From assembly GCA_030834695.1 (NCBI GenBank), contig JAUQXK010000031.1:88079-152078 (forward strand): 64,000 nt of DNA, read 5' to 3'. The stretch comes from Desulfobacterales bacterium (GTDB lineage: Bacteria; Desulfobacterota; Desulfobacteria; Desulfobacterales; SpSt-501). Position 1 is the first letter of the stretch. Each line of letters starts with the position of its first letter. The translations under genes and the position numbers were made by a program. The notes under the pieces were generated by a model. That model searched no databases, had not been told where the DNA came from, and saw only the letters and a program-made list of their open reading frames with translations. Below, in pieces: positions 35,146 through 44,352 of this stretch.

Positions 35146-35733
35146 TCACGAGGGATTGATCTTCGTGAACTTGGCGCCTTTAAGAGAGATGTCGGCCATA
35201 AGGCCTTTGACATCGAATACAAAGCCGACAATGGGATCCTTCAATTTGCTGAAGTCGACCCGTTCGCCGCCCCCGATGTTCACGAGGGCGACGTTTCCGT
35301 CAACGCCGGCCTCCCAGCCCTGGCTGGTCTGAAACTTCTTCAGGACGGCATCCGTCATGAAAAGTATGACAATGTCCTTGGCTTCTCCGCCGATCTGGAA
35401 GCCGATCGAACCGGAAGCGAGGTTGTAATAGGAGACGGTTTTGCCGCCCACACGCAACGCACCCTCTCCGTACTCGCCGCCGACGATCAAGCCGGCTTTG
35501 ATTACGCCGGGCATCACCAGGATCCCTTTGGCCTTGGCGGCCATCTCTTTTCCGCCCTTGACCTGCTGGTAGAAGCGTTCGAGACAGACATTGACACTGG
35601 TGTTGATCTCCTGAGCCGTCTTGGCCCAGGCGCCTCCGGCGCCCAGGCATAAAACCATCACGGACACCATCAGCCACGCGGGCGGTCGGCCGACCCGTCG
35701 AACTGCCGCCAATTTTTTCGCTTTCATGCTCAT
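35146..35733 (-). CDS. Exported SYLF (DUF500/Ysc84) lipid-binding domain protein
   Basis: This is a 195-residue protein with a signal peptide (about residues 14-36, WLMVSVMVLCLGAGGAWA). The SYLF domain covers the rest: ERFYQQVKGGKEMAAKAKGI, LVMPGVIKAGLIVGGEYGEG, FQIGGEAKDIVILFMTDAVL and the closing GLMADISLKGAKFTKI. In eukaryotes SYLF binds phosphoinositides, and bacterial periplasmic homologues are of unknown role. AGGAGG precedes two closely spaced ATGs, 35733 and 35727. Confidence 0.87.
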   Translation of the reverse strand: MSMKAKKLAAVRRVGRPPAWLMVSVMVLCLGAGGAWAKTAQEINTSVNVCLERFYQQVKGGKEMAAKAKGILVMPGVIKAGLIVGGEYGEGALRVGGKTVSYYNLASGSIGFQIGGEAKDIVILFMTDAVLKKFQTSQGWEAGVDGNVALVNIGGGERVDFSKLKDPIVGFVFDVKGLMADISLKGAKFTKINPS

Positions 35734-35876
35734 TCCCCCTCCTGGTCGAATAAGATTCAAACCCCGTCACGGCACGTTGGATCCGTCCGAAGCGTTGGGC
35801 ATTCCAACTTGGCAACCATCCCCCTGGCACTGTCAACTCATGCGCAGAGGGCTTATCCCTAAAAAAGAGCGTTGGC

Positions 35877-36659
35877 TTATTTGATCAGCCGGCGGCGCAT
35901 GAAGATCAGCGCCAGCGTGGTGAACAGAAAGGCGAAAACAGCCAGGTAGACGATGCTGAGCAGCGGGACGGTTTCGCACCGGCCGAGGCAGACCAGGCGG
36001 GCGAGCTCAACCAAGTGGTAGAGGGGGAAAGCCAGTGCCAGCGGCTTGGCCCATAGCGGCAGGTTGGAGACCGGGAAGAAGGTTCCGCTGAATAGAAACA
36101 TGGGGGTCACGAACAGAAAAATCGGAAGATTGAACATTTCGATGGTCGGAACCACCCCGGTGAAGAATAGCCCGACGGCGCCGAAGGCGATTCCGCCGAA
36201 AAAAGCCAGGGGAATCGCGATCAACCCGTAAGGGAACTGCACGTAGCCGAACGCCCCCAGCACGCCCAACATGATCGCTGCGGCGGCGGTGGCCTTGCTG
36301 GCACTCCAGACGATCTCGGCAACGATGATCTCTTCAATCGACAGGGGCGTCGCCAGCATGCCGTCGAACGTTTTCTGGTAGTACATCCGCACAAAGGACG
36401 CGTAGGTGGTTTCAAAGAACGCGTTGTTCATGACGGCGGTGGCGATCAGGGCCGGCGCGATGAAAGCCGTGTAGGAGAGCTCCGCCCCGCCGTAGCGGAT
36501 TTGGCCCACGATCCCCACGAAGCCCAGGCTGAAGGCCGCGATGAATAGCAGCGGCTCCAACAGGGGGGTGATGAAGTTGACCTTCCAGATTTTCTGGAAC
36601 GTGACGAGATTGCGCCGCCAAACCTTCCAGAACCGCCAGGATATGACTCCGATTTCCAT
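35877..36659 (-). CDS. ABC-2 type transporter permease, NodJ-like
   Basis: This is a 260-residue permease with six hydrophobic helices. The first segments (FITPLLEPLLFIAAFSLGFV), the conserved FVRMYYQKTFDGMLATPLS loop and the late MFLFSGTFFPVSNLP motif are characteristic of NodJ-type ABC-2 permeases that export lipo-oligosaccharides or drugs. The start at 36659 aligns with the family. The longer frame has no similarity. The cognate ATPase gene lies 95 bases upstream. The cargo is unknown. Confidence 0.87.
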   Translation of the reverse strand: MEIGVISWRFWKVWRRNLVTFQKIWKVNFITPLLEPLLFIAAFSLGFVGIVGQIRYGGAELSYTAFIAPALIATAVMNNAFFETTYASFVRMYYQKTFDGMLATPLSIEEIIVAEIVWSASKATAAAAIMLGVLGAFGYVQFPYGLIAIPLAFFGGIAFGAVGLFFTGVVPTIEMFNLPIFLFVTPMFLFSGTFFPVSNLPLWAKPLALAFPLYHLVELARLVCLGRCETVPLLSIVYLAVFAFLFTTLALIFMRRRLIK

Positions 36660-36754
36660 GATTGATTCGAGCCAGATTGAAGTTGGGTAGTTGGGCTTGG
36701 GGCCTCGGTTGGGCCGATTTACTTCGGCGGCCGCCGGCCGTCTCGACGATGCCG

Positions 36755-37666
36755 CTAGTCTCGCAGCTCCCGCCCGGTCAACCTCAGAAAAACGTCCTCC
36801 AGGGTCCCGTTGCGAAAGGTGCATTGCTCATGACAGAAATTGGCCCGCACGGCGGCGCTCAGATCGTTCCCGTCCGGGGTGTAAAGAATGATGCGCTGGC
36901 CGAGATCGTCATGCGGGACCTGTTGGGCTTTCAAAAAGTCGCGCAACGCCTGATCGGGCCCGCCGATTTCGATCACGTGGCGGCCGACGTGCCTCTCGAT
37001 CAGATCGGCGGGACTGCCGTCCACGAGAATCTTGCCGGCGTCGACGATCACCAGGCGATCGCAGAGGCGGCTCGCCTCCTCCATGTAGTGCGTGGTGAGG
37101 ACGATGCTCAACCCGCTCGCCCTCAGTTTTTCCAGCCGGTCCCACACCTGGTGACGCGACTGGGGGTCTAACCCGGTGGTCGGCTCGTCCAGGATCAGCA
37201 AGTCGGGCCGGTTGATGAGCGACCGGGCCAGGATCAGACGCCGGATCATCCCGCCGGACAGGTCCATGACCTTGGCGTTCCGCCGGTTGGACAACGCGAA
37301 GAACTCGAGCAGTTCACGGGTTCGGGACACGGCTTCTTTGGGAGGGATGGAAAAATACCCGGCGAAAACCATCAGGTTCTGCTCGACCGTCAGGTCCGGG
37401 TCCAGGGTATTGTCCTGCTGGCAGACTCCGATCCGCGCCTTGATCTTGCGCCAATCCCTGGAGATTTCCATTCCGAAGACGCGGATGATTCCGCGGGTCG
37501 GCGGGGAGAAGCCATAAAGCATGCGGATCGTCGTGGTTTTGCCGGCCCCGTTGGGGCCCAAAAGGCCGAAAAATTCGCCCGACCCCACCGTGAAGGATAT
37601 CCCGTCGACGGCCGTGACGTCCTGAAACTTCTTGAAGAGATGCTGAACTTCAATAATCGGTTGCAT
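36755..37666 (-). CDS. ABC transporter ATP-binding protein, NodI-like
   Basis: This is a 303-residue ATPase. Walker A is GPNGAGKTTTIRMLYG near residues 38-53, the signature is MDLSGGMIRRL near residues 136-146, and Walker B is LLILDEPTTGLDPQSRHQVW with the H-loop in VLTTHYMEEA. A C-terminal extension of about 80 residues is typical of NodI/CcmA-type subunits (DUF4162-like). It energises the NodJ-like permease encoded downstream. The pair should move an amphipathic molecule across the inner membrane. Confidence 0.92.
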   Translation of the reverse strand: MQPIIEVQHLFKKFQDVTAVDGISFTVGSGEFFGLLGPNGAGKTTTIRMLYGFSPPTRGIIRVFGMEISRDWRKIKARIGVCQQDNTLDPDLTVEQNLMVFAGYFSIPPKEAVSRTRELLEFFALSNRRNAKVMDLSGGMIRRLILARSLINRPDLLILDEPTTGLDPQSRHQVWDRLEKLRASGLSIVLTTHYMEEASRLCDRLVIVDAGKILVDGSPADLIERHVGRHVIEIGGPDQALRDFLKAQQVPHDDLGQRIILYTPDGNDLSAAVRANFCHEQCTFRNGTLEDVFLRLTGRELRD

Positions 37667-37857
37667 AAAAAACTGCCGCTATTGCCTCTTGTTCCATCGA
37701 TCGGTCAGGGATCAAAACAGCGCTGGCCTGAGCCTTTACTATGGCACCGCCGTCGACAAAAGGCAACCCGCTGGAACGACATGGGGCAGAGAGCAACGCG
37801 CGTGGAAGGCGTTAGTTGATCACCCTATGTCCTATGCTCCATGCCGGATATGGCCCA

Positions 37858-39000
37858 TCACTTCAGGGCCGAGAAGGGTCCGGCGTATCCGGTGAGTTCC
37901 ACGTAGCCCTGGCCTTCGATCGGGCTGCCGCCCTTGACCCCTTTGACCGATACGCTTCCCTCCCAGTAGGTGACGCCCGTGCTCGCCGAGGTCTGCATTT
38001 CCTGGTCCGGCAGGTTCGACGCTACATCGACTTCGATGCCGAGCAAAGGGATCTTGATCTGCCAACCCGACGGGTAGACGGCCCCCGAGGCCTTGCTCCG
38101 CCATGTATCCAGAACGCGGACGTCGAAATAGCCGCGATCGAGATGCCGCAGGACCCCCAGTGAATCGATATAGGTCCCGCTGGAGGCGGTATTCAAGCCT
38201 CCGTCCTCCCTGCGCAACAGAAAGATCATGAATTCGCTCCGGTCGGCCAGTTGGATGCTGAACCAATCCCAGCCAACCGTGCCGGGCTCAAGCGGCGCAG
38301 TGCTGAATTCATGGTCCATCCAGCTTTCGCCCTTCACAGGGATGGACTTGCCCGCAACCGTAATGGAACCGCTCGTTTCCAGCCGGCTGAAAGAATAATA
38401 GCAGCTGGCCCGCTCGGGCGTCGAGCCCTTGCGGCTGTAACCGCTGATCCCGTGTTTGACGGGCGGCTTGGCCGGCTTGAGTTCCAGTTGAAACGCGAAA
38501 TCATCGCCGGCAACCGCAATTTTGTGGGAATCCGGGAAGATGACTGCGCTCCAGCCCGGAAGGAAAAGCGTCACGTCCTGACCGTATTGGACCCATCCCC
38601 CGATTCCCAGACCCTCAAGACCCTCGCGGCCGACCTTTTCGGCCTGCAGGTGGCGCTTGGCCGATATGTCCGAGACGGCCGCGTGGCCGATGTAGATCTG
38701 CCGGGAGCGCCAGGCCGAAGGGGGATCCGGCCATCCGGCCGAACCGCCGAAAGGCGTCAGCTGATGGCGGAAGAAGGTGAGTTGATACCCGAAATGCCGG
38801 CCGGTCTCGGACTTGAGGTTGCCGGTGTAATACCACCATTCGTTGCGAAATCCCGGGTGCGGAGCATGGTCCCGCGGGAACTCCAGCTTGCACGGCCCGG
38901 TTACCTGGAGGAATCCCGATGAGTTGTCTGCATCGGCCGTGCGCAGCCCCCCGATCAGGATGACCATTGAAGCAAAGATGAACGCGAAGGCCGATCTCAT
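37858..39000 (-). CDS. Exported AttH/CrtC-like lipocalin-type protein
   Basis: This is a 380-residue protein with a signal peptide (FAFIFASMVILIGGL). It has the two-lipocalin architecture of the AttH/CrtC family, including the signature FRNEWWYYTGNLKSETGRHFG near residues 51-71 and GESWMDHEFSTAPLEPGTVG near residues 224-243. CrtC is a carotenoid hydratase, while AttH-type proteins accompany LolD/FtsX exporters and have no proven activity. It is the last gene of such an operon here, 39 bases after the permease. It probably handles a hydrophobic ligand at the outer face of the inner membrane. Confidence 0.85.
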   Translation of the reverse strand: MRSAFAFIFASMVILIGGLRTADADNSSGFLQVTGPCKLEFPRDHAPHPGFRNEWWYYTGNLKSETGRHFGYQLTFFRHQLTPFGGSAGWPDPPSAWRSRQIYIGHAAVSDISAKRHLQAEKVGREGLEGLGIGGWVQYGQDVTLFLPGWSAVIFPDSHKIAVAGDDFAFQLELKPAKPPVKHGISGYSRKGSTPERASCYYSFSRLETSGSITVAGKSIPVKGESWMDHEFSTAPLEPGTVGWDWFSIQLADRSEFMIFLLRREDGGLNTASSGTYIDSLGVLRHLDRGYFDVRVLDTWRSKASGAVYPSGWQIKIPLLGIEVDVASNLPDQEMQTSASTGVTYWEGSVSVKGVKGGSPIEGQGYVELTGYAGPFSALK

Positions 39001-39039
39001 CTGATCACGTTGAACGGTTGTTGGTTGGCTTCAAAGGGT

Positions 39040-41628
39040 TTATCGTTCGCGCAACAAGGCGGCCGGCGGCGCCCTGAAAACCATCCGCACGGCCGGGACC
39101 GCCGCCGCCAGCGCCGTCAATATGATCAGCGGCAGGGAAAAAGCCAAAGCGCCCCAATCGACCACGTATAAAAAGGTCCACCCGAACGACTGCCGGTTGA
39201 TGACGTACACCAGCAGATAGGAAAGGATGAACCCGCAGGCCAATCCCGCCACCTCTCCGGCCGCCACCAGAAAAGACGCCTCCCAGAAGATCATCGCCCG
39301 GATCTGGCGAAAACTTCCGCCGACGGCATAGAGGGTGCTCAGCTGGCGGGAACGCTCCAGCACCATGACCGTCAGCGTGGTGGTGATGCCCAGCGCGGCC
39401 ACGGCCAGGGCGATGAGCAGCAATACCGTGGTGATGGCGAAAGTCTCATCGAAAATCCTGAGCACCGATTCGCGCAGGTCTTTGCCGCTCACCATGTCCA
39501 ACGCATCGCCCCAGCGCTGGATGATGGCGTTACGCAGGGCGCTCACCCGGCCGCCCACTTCCGACGCACGGTCCTTGAAAAAAAACCGTACCCCGCTCCA
39601 TTGAGGGTCGTGAAAGCGCTCCTTGAAGTGTTTCCAGGAATAGAACACCACCCCACCATCCGTGCGGTAGTCCCGAATGATGCCGACGACCGGAAGCTCG
39701 ATGCTCGACCCCTCGATCTGGGTCCGAAAAACGTCGCCGATTCCGAGGCCGGTGCGGGTGGCAAACACCTCCGATATCAGGACCCCTTCCCCCTGAGTCA
39801 GCCGCAGCCGGGTCTCCTGGGGATCGCCCTTCAGCCACACGAAGCCCCCGTGACTCAGGAAGGTCTCCATCCCCATGGCTTCAAATTCATAGGGGAAGTC
39901 GCCGTAGTTCATCTGATAACGACGGCTTTGCACGTAGTCGGCGCCGACATCCATCTGTTTCAGCCCGGCCACGATGGTTTCGGGGATCGCGAAGCGGAAC
40001 CGGTTGACTTGGCCCATCTTGGTGGTGACGAACAAGTCGCCGCTGACGGTCTGCCGAACCCAGAGCTCGACGGTGTGGCGGAAGCTGTGGATCATGACGA
40101 CCAGCGCCGTAAAGAGCGCCACGGCCGTGATCAGCGCTCCCACGGATATGGCCGTGCGCGCACCGCAGTCGCGCAGGTAGCGACCCGCCAGGTACGCCGG
40201 AATGCCGGCGTACCGGCGCAGCAGCGGCGCCAGCCGCTGCCCCAGCCGTTCCAGCATCCAAGGCGAAAGCAGCGCGAAACCGATGAAGAGCAGCAGAATC
40301 GCCAGGTATCCCGGCAGCGGAACCCCGGCCACACCGGGCAGCAGCGACAGGGGGATGCCGGCGAGGATGCACCCCAGCGCCCAAAGGGCCAGGCGCCGGA
40401 CCGAGTGTCCCCTTCGAACACCGGCCTGGGAGATTTCCATCGCCTCCTTTGGAGGAACACCCATGGCTTCTCGGGCGGGCTGCAATGCCGCGCCGGCGGC
40501 CGTTAAAAGCGTCACCCCGAGACTGATGGCGATCTCCAGCGGGCTGAGCACGAGGCCTTCCACCTGGACCCGCACGAACAGCGTGGAGATCGTCTGGCTG
40601 ACACCGTGGAGCAGGTATTTCACCAGCAGCGAGCTCAGCGGAATGGCGAGCATCCATCCGCCGGCGCCGAAGAGCATGCCCTCGCAGAGGAAAAGCATGA
40701 AAAGCGTCCGCGGCGAAGCACCCAGGGACCTCAGAACCGCCAGTTCCCGGCGCCGTGCTGCAACGTTCAATGCCACCAGGCTGTATACCAGGAACATCCC
40801 CACGAACAGCGAGGCGAAACTCAAAACCGACAGATTCAGCTGGTAGGCCCGGATCATGGCCGTGCCGCTGTCCCGCGCGGCCGAGGGCGAACGCAGCTCC
40901 AGCTCCGCCGGCAGTTTCCGCGCAAGGTCTTCGATGTCTTGCGGGGTGGCCTTGGGCTTGAACGTGAGGTCGATGCGGTCCAGCAGCCCGTAGAGACCGG
41001 TGAATTCCTGGAAAGTCGCGATGTCGGTCAGCGCCACCCGGCCGCCTTCCACCAGCGCCAGGCCTTCCGGCATCAGGATGCCGGCCACGCGGAATTCCGC
41101 CGAATTCCGCGTATGATCAAGCTTCAGACGCGCGCCGGAAGCGATCTGCAGCTCCCGCGCCAGCGGCTCCGTCAAAATAAGGGTATAGGGTTCGCGGATC
41201 AGGTCCAGCCACCGTTCAGTCGCTTGATCCCGGTCTCCGCTGATCCGCCACTTGCGGAAGGCCTGGTCCAGGAGCGGGTCGATGCCGATCATCAGAAACG
41301 AATCCCCCGGCACGTCGGAACGGCGGACATAGGTCGTGAGCAGCGGCGAGAAGTCCTTGACGGCCGGGTGGCCGAGCAGGACGGGCAGGACGCCCTCGGG
41401 CAGATAGCCGCCGGGCCGCACCAGCACTTTCTGCGCGGTGCCGGCGAAAAAGTCCATGCTGCGCACGAAGGAGCTCAGGGATGCATGGACCGCCAGCCGG
41501 ACGCTCGTGAACACCGCCGCTCCCAGGGCGATCCCGAGCAGCACGACCAGCGCCCGGCCCCAATGGGTCCGGAGATTGCGCAGGCTGAACCACCGAAAAA
41601 GGCGCAGGAAGAACATCAGCCGTCGCAT
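39040..41628 (-). CDS. FtsX-like ABC transporter permease, large two-module form
   Basis: This is an 862-residue type VII ABC permease. The N-terminal helix (RALVVLLGIALGAAVFTSVR) is followed by a periplasmic domain, three helices (about residues 270-390), a central helix pair, a second periplasmic domain and a final FtsX triad (about residues 735-850). This duplicated layout matches YbbP-like permeases that work with LolD-like ATPases as mechanotransmitters or lipoprotein/lipid exporters. Its start overlaps the ATPase gene by 13 bases. An AttH-like protein follows. Confidence 0.9.
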   Translation of the reverse strand: MRRLMFFLRLFRWFSLRNLRTHWGRALVVLLGIALGAAVFTSVRLAVHASLSSFVRSMDFFAGTAQKVLVRPGGYLPEGVLPVLLGHPAVKDFSPLLTTYVRRSDVPGDSFLMIGIDPLLDQAFRKWRISGDRDQATERWLDLIREPYTLILTEPLARELQIASGARLKLDHTRNSAEFRVAGILMPEGLALVEGGRVALTDIATFQEFTGLYGLLDRIDLTFKPKATPQDIEDLARKLPAELELRSPSAARDSGTAMIRAYQLNLSVLSFASLFVGMFLVYSLVALNVAARRRELAVLRSLGASPRTLFMLFLCEGMLFGAGGWMLAIPLSSLLVKYLLHGVSQTISTLFVRVQVEGLVLSPLEIAISLGVTLLTAAGAALQPAREAMGVPPKEAMEISQAGVRRGHSVRRLALWALGCILAGIPLSLLPGVAGVPLPGYLAILLLFIGFALLSPWMLERLGQRLAPLLRRYAGIPAYLAGRYLRDCGARTAISVGALITAVALFTALVVMIHSFRHTVELWVRQTVSGDLFVTTKMGQVNRFRFAIPETIVAGLKQMDVGADYVQSRRYQMNYGDFPYEFEAMGMETFLSHGGFVWLKGDPQETRLRLTQGEGVLISEVFATRTGLGIGDVFRTQIEGSSIELPVVGIIRDYRTDGGVVFYSWKHFKERFHDPQWSGVRFFFKDRASEVGGRVSALRNAIIQRWGDALDMVSGKDLRESVLRIFDETFAITTVLLLIALAVAALGITTTLTVMVLERSRQLSTLYAVGGSFRQIRAMIFWEASFLVAAGEVAGLACGFILSYLLVYVINRQSFGWTFLYVVDWGALAFSLPLIILTALAAAVPAVRMVFRAPPAALLRER

Positions 41629-42323
41629 GAGGGGTCCGTTATGGCGCCGTCCCGGATCCGGATATGGCGGGTCGCCAGAGCGTCGGCCAGATCGCTGTGG
41701 GTGGCGATCACGACGGTGCGCTTGAAGGTTCGGTTCAACTGGCCCAGCAGGTCGATGACGGTCATTCCGTTGCGGCTGTCCAGGTTACCGGTCGGTTCAT
41801 CCGCGAGGATGAGCGCAGGGTCGTTGATGAGCGCCCGGGCAATGGCCGTGCGCTGCATTTCGCCGCCGGAGAGCTGGTCCGGGTGATGGTCGCGCCGGTT
41901 TTTAAGGCCCAGCCAGTCGAGCAGCTCCAGCGCCTTGCGCCGCGTTTCTTCGGCATCCTTGTCGGCGAGCAGGGCTGGCAACGATACATTTTCGAGCACA
42001 TTCAGGGTCGGAAGAAGGTTGAAGGACTGAAAGACCATCCCGACGACCTCCCGCCGAAAGCGGGTCAGGTCCATGCCATGGCTATTGGATAGGTTGTTCC
42101 CGGCGACCGAAAGATCGCCGGAAGTGGGCCGGTCCAGCCCGGCCAAGAGGGACAGCAGCGTACTCTTGCCGGAACCGCTGTTGCCCTTGAGGACCACCAG
42201 TTCACCGGGTGCCACATTCAGATTGACCTGATTGATCCCCACCACCGAGCCGTCGCCCAACGGGTAGACGCGGGTCAGGTTGGCGGCATGAATAATCGGT
42301 TCGTTTAAAGGCGTCGAAGGCAT
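41616..42323 (-). CDS. LolD-like ABC transporter ATP-binding protein
   Basis: This is a 235-residue ATPase of the MacB/LolD/YbbA branch. Walker A is LKGNSGSGKSTLLSLLAGLD near residues 41-60, the signature is PDQLSGGEMQRTAIARALIN, and Walker B is LILADEPTGNLDSRNG. The Q-loop lies in GMVFQSFNLLPTLNVLENV. It is the first gene of a three-gene operon with the FtsX-like permease and AttH-like protein, like the attEFGH type of locus in agrobacteria. Confidence 0.93.
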   Translation of the reverse strand: MPSTPLNEPIIHAANLTRVYPLGDGSVVGINQVNLNVAPGELVVLKGNSGSGKSTLLSLLAGLDRPTSGDLSVAGNNLSNSHGMDLTRFRREVVGMVFQSFNLLPTLNVLENVSLPALLADKDAEETRRKALELLDWLGLKNRRDHHPDQLSGGEMQRTAIARALINDPALILADEPTGNLDSRNGMTVIDLLGQLNRTFKRTVVIATHSDLADALATRHIRIRDGAITDPSCDG

Positions 42324-42420
42324 TTAAATCCTGATTCGGACATCCAGTGAATCGTCGAAACCCCAAGGATCTGCCGGCGCGCAGCCGCTCCGGCGAAGGC
42401 AGCCGAAACTTGAAACAAAT

Positions 42421-43083
42421 TCAAGGCAAAAGAAATCCTTTTCGAACCGCGTCGTCGATCAACGTGAGCACGTAATCCCACAGCAGCGGCGCACCCCGCT
42501 CGACCGGCTGCATCCGCCGGACGACCTGATGCCGGCGGATCCCGTGTTGACGCCAGACCTGCCCTTGCGTGAAATAGTTGTGCAAAAAAGCCTGGAACCG
42601 GTCCATGGCATGGGCATAGCGCGCTTCCGGAGTCTCGGCGTCCTCGAACTCATCCCAAAGCTTCCGGAAATCCTGAACCTGATCGGCCGGCAGCAGGCCG
42701 AAGATGCGCTCGGCGGCCCGGCGCTCCCGCTCGTGCTGGTCCATTCCCGCCTGTTCATCATAGCAATAGGTGTCGCCCGCGTCGATTTCCACCAGGTCGT
42801 GAAGCAGCAGCATGCGAATCACCCGGCCGAGATCGACGCCTTTCGAATCGGCATACTCGGAAAAAATCATGGCCGACAGCGAAATGTGCCACGAATGCTC
42901 GACGGAGTTCTCGTGCCGGCTGCGGTCGAGAAGGATCGTCTGCCGAAAGATATGCTTCAGCCGGTCGATTTCGAGCAGAAACTCGACCTGGCGTTTGAAC
43001 CGATCGCTGTTGCCGGGAATCAACCCCGGATCGACCGGGATTCCGACCGGCAACTGCAATTTCCCAACCGCTTCCTTCATCAT
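42421..43083 (-). CDS. HD-domain hydrolase, YfbR/HDDC2-like 5'-deoxynucleotidase
   Basis: This is a 220-residue HD-superfamily protein. The metal ligands are in RHENSVEHSWHISLSAM near residues 55-71 and LLLHDLVEIDAGDTYC near residues 92-107, with the family's later YAHAMDRFQAFLHN. YfbR and human HDDC2 remove phosphate from deoxynucleoside monophosphates, so nucleotide-pool control is the expected role. It lies 97 bases upstream of the LolD-like gene and just downstream of the FKBP-methyltransferase gene on the same strand. Confidence 0.85.
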   Translation of the reverse strand: MMKEAVGKLQLPVGIPVDPGLIPGNSDRFKRQVEFLLEIDRLKHIFRQTILLDRSRHENSVEHSWHISLSAMIFSEYADSKGVDLGRVIRMLLLHDLVEIDAGDTYCYDEQAGMDQHERERRAAERIFGLLPADQVQDFRKLWDEFEDAETPEARYAHAMDRFQAFLHNYFTQGQVWRQHGIRRHQVVRRMQPVERGAPLLWDYVLTLIDDAVRKGFLLP

Positions 43084-43137
43084 GCTCCGGTCCGTGCTCC
43101 TTCTTTCGTTGCCAGCTGCCTGAATGATACGTCAACT

Positions 43138-44352
43138 TCAGCCTGGAATCTTCCGGCCCCAAACGGCATACACCGGATCGGCGTAAAGCTTCTGACCGAA
43201 ATACTTGTCATTTTCCGGCCGTGGCAGACCCTGCATCGAATACGTTTCAAGGTCCCTATATTTACCCGACTCCAGTAAATATTCAAGCACCATTCCCATG
43301 CGTTCGAACTCGTGCAGCTCCGGCCAGACCCGGACCACCTTCGGAGGAAACCAGCGGTTGGAAAACGTCACGATGAACGGCCCGCCGGGTTTGAGCACAC
43401 GGGCGACCTCGTCAAACACCTCAAAGGGTCGCACCAGGTACTCCACCGAGACGGTACAAATCACGGCATCGAAGCGGCTGGAACCAAAAGGCAGAACCGG
43501 CTGCAGATTGAGGTCGTGAACCACCACCTCCGAGGCTCTCGGATTGGCGCTCAATTCGTCCCGGTTCATCCCGAGCACGGCCAGCGCCTTGAGCGCGAGG
43601 GTCTCCGGCAGGTGGGAGCTCCAGCTTCCCATCAAGTCGAGCACCTCTGCTCCTGGTGGAACCAGGCGCTCATAGAGTCTCGAAATGACACCGATCGCCG
43701 CATCGTCGATATGGTTGACCAGCCGCGGCCGGTCGTAGAATACCCCGTCCTCGTTTTCATCCGTTCTCGCGAAAGGCCGGTCGGCAAAAAAGTGGGTCGG
43801 ACCGCCGTTGGCGCGGGCCTGCATGCCCGGCCCGGTCAGGGCCGTCTCCAACCAGTCGATGGTGGTGCCGCCGTGCTCCTCGAATTTCGGCCGCAGGTCT
43901 TGAATGGCGACCTCGACGGCCAGGTTTTTTCCGGACAAGGGGTGATTGAAATCGGCGGCGAGCCATTCCGTTTCAAGCCCGGCGCATCGAAACGGCTGGA
44001 TGTTTTCCCGGAAGACTCCTGGCACACCGCGCAGGATGCCGCGCGGGTAAAAACGCCCGTAGCGAGGTTCGATCTCAATTTCCGAAAACCACCGTTTTTC
44101 GACATCCGTGCGCGGTACCCGGAAAATCACTGCCGGATTATGAGCCGTCAGCACCTGGCCGGGCTGAAACTCCAAACCGACCGACCGGATGCCGGGTTGC
44201 TGGCGCATGATTTCGCAAAGATCGGCCGGCAGAATATCCCGCCAAAAATTAACCCGCTGGGCGTGCCGGCAGTCGGTGTGGCGGATGCCGTCGTGTTCCC
44301 AGCTCACCCGGAAATCCATCGTTGCCAGCGCGTCGTCGCAAATCGTCATCAT
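43138..44352 (-). CDS. SlyD-type FKBP domain fused to a class I methyltransferase
   Basis: This is a 404-residue two-domain protein. The N-terminal part holds SlyD/FKBP-like sequence, with PRYGRFYPRGILRGVPGVFR near residues 96-115 and the FKBP hallmark ADFNHPLSGKNLAVEVAIQD near residues 134-153. The C-terminal half is a SAM methyltransferase with an atypical motif I (VLDLMGSWSSHLPE) near residues 237-250, LPFGSSRFDAVICTVSVEYL and ARVLKPGGPFIVTFSNRWFP. Linking a prolyl isomerase/chaperone domain to a methyltransferase suggests action on a protein or peptide substrate, but this is unproven. The ATG at 44319 is an alternative start. Confidence 0.8.
   Translation of the reverse strand: MMTICDDALATMDFRVSWEHDGIRHTDCRHAQRVNFWRDILPADLCEIMRQQPGIRSVGLEFQPGQVLTAHNPAVIFRVPRTDVEKRWFSEIEIEPRYGRFYPRGILRGVPGVFRENIQPFRCAGLETEWLAADFNHPLSGKNLAVEVAIQDLRPKFEEHGGTTIDWLETALTGPGMQARANGGPTHFFADRPFARTDENEDGVFYDRPRLVNHIDDAAIGVISRLYERLVPPGAEVLDLMGSWSSHLPETLALKALAVLGMNRDELSANPRASEVVVHDLNLQPVLPFGSSRFDAVICTVSVEYLVRPFEVFDEVARVLKPGGPFIVTFSNRWFPPKVVRVWPELHEFERMGMVLEYLLESGKYRDLETYSMQGLPRPENDKYFGQKLYADPVYAVWGRKIPG

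Noticed and set aside
40606-41886. Open frame of 426 codons antisense to the FtsX permease
   Set aside because: It lacks any domain and overlaps two well-supported genes completely. It is low-complexity Gln/Arg/His-rich, typical of antisense frames in GC-rich DNA.
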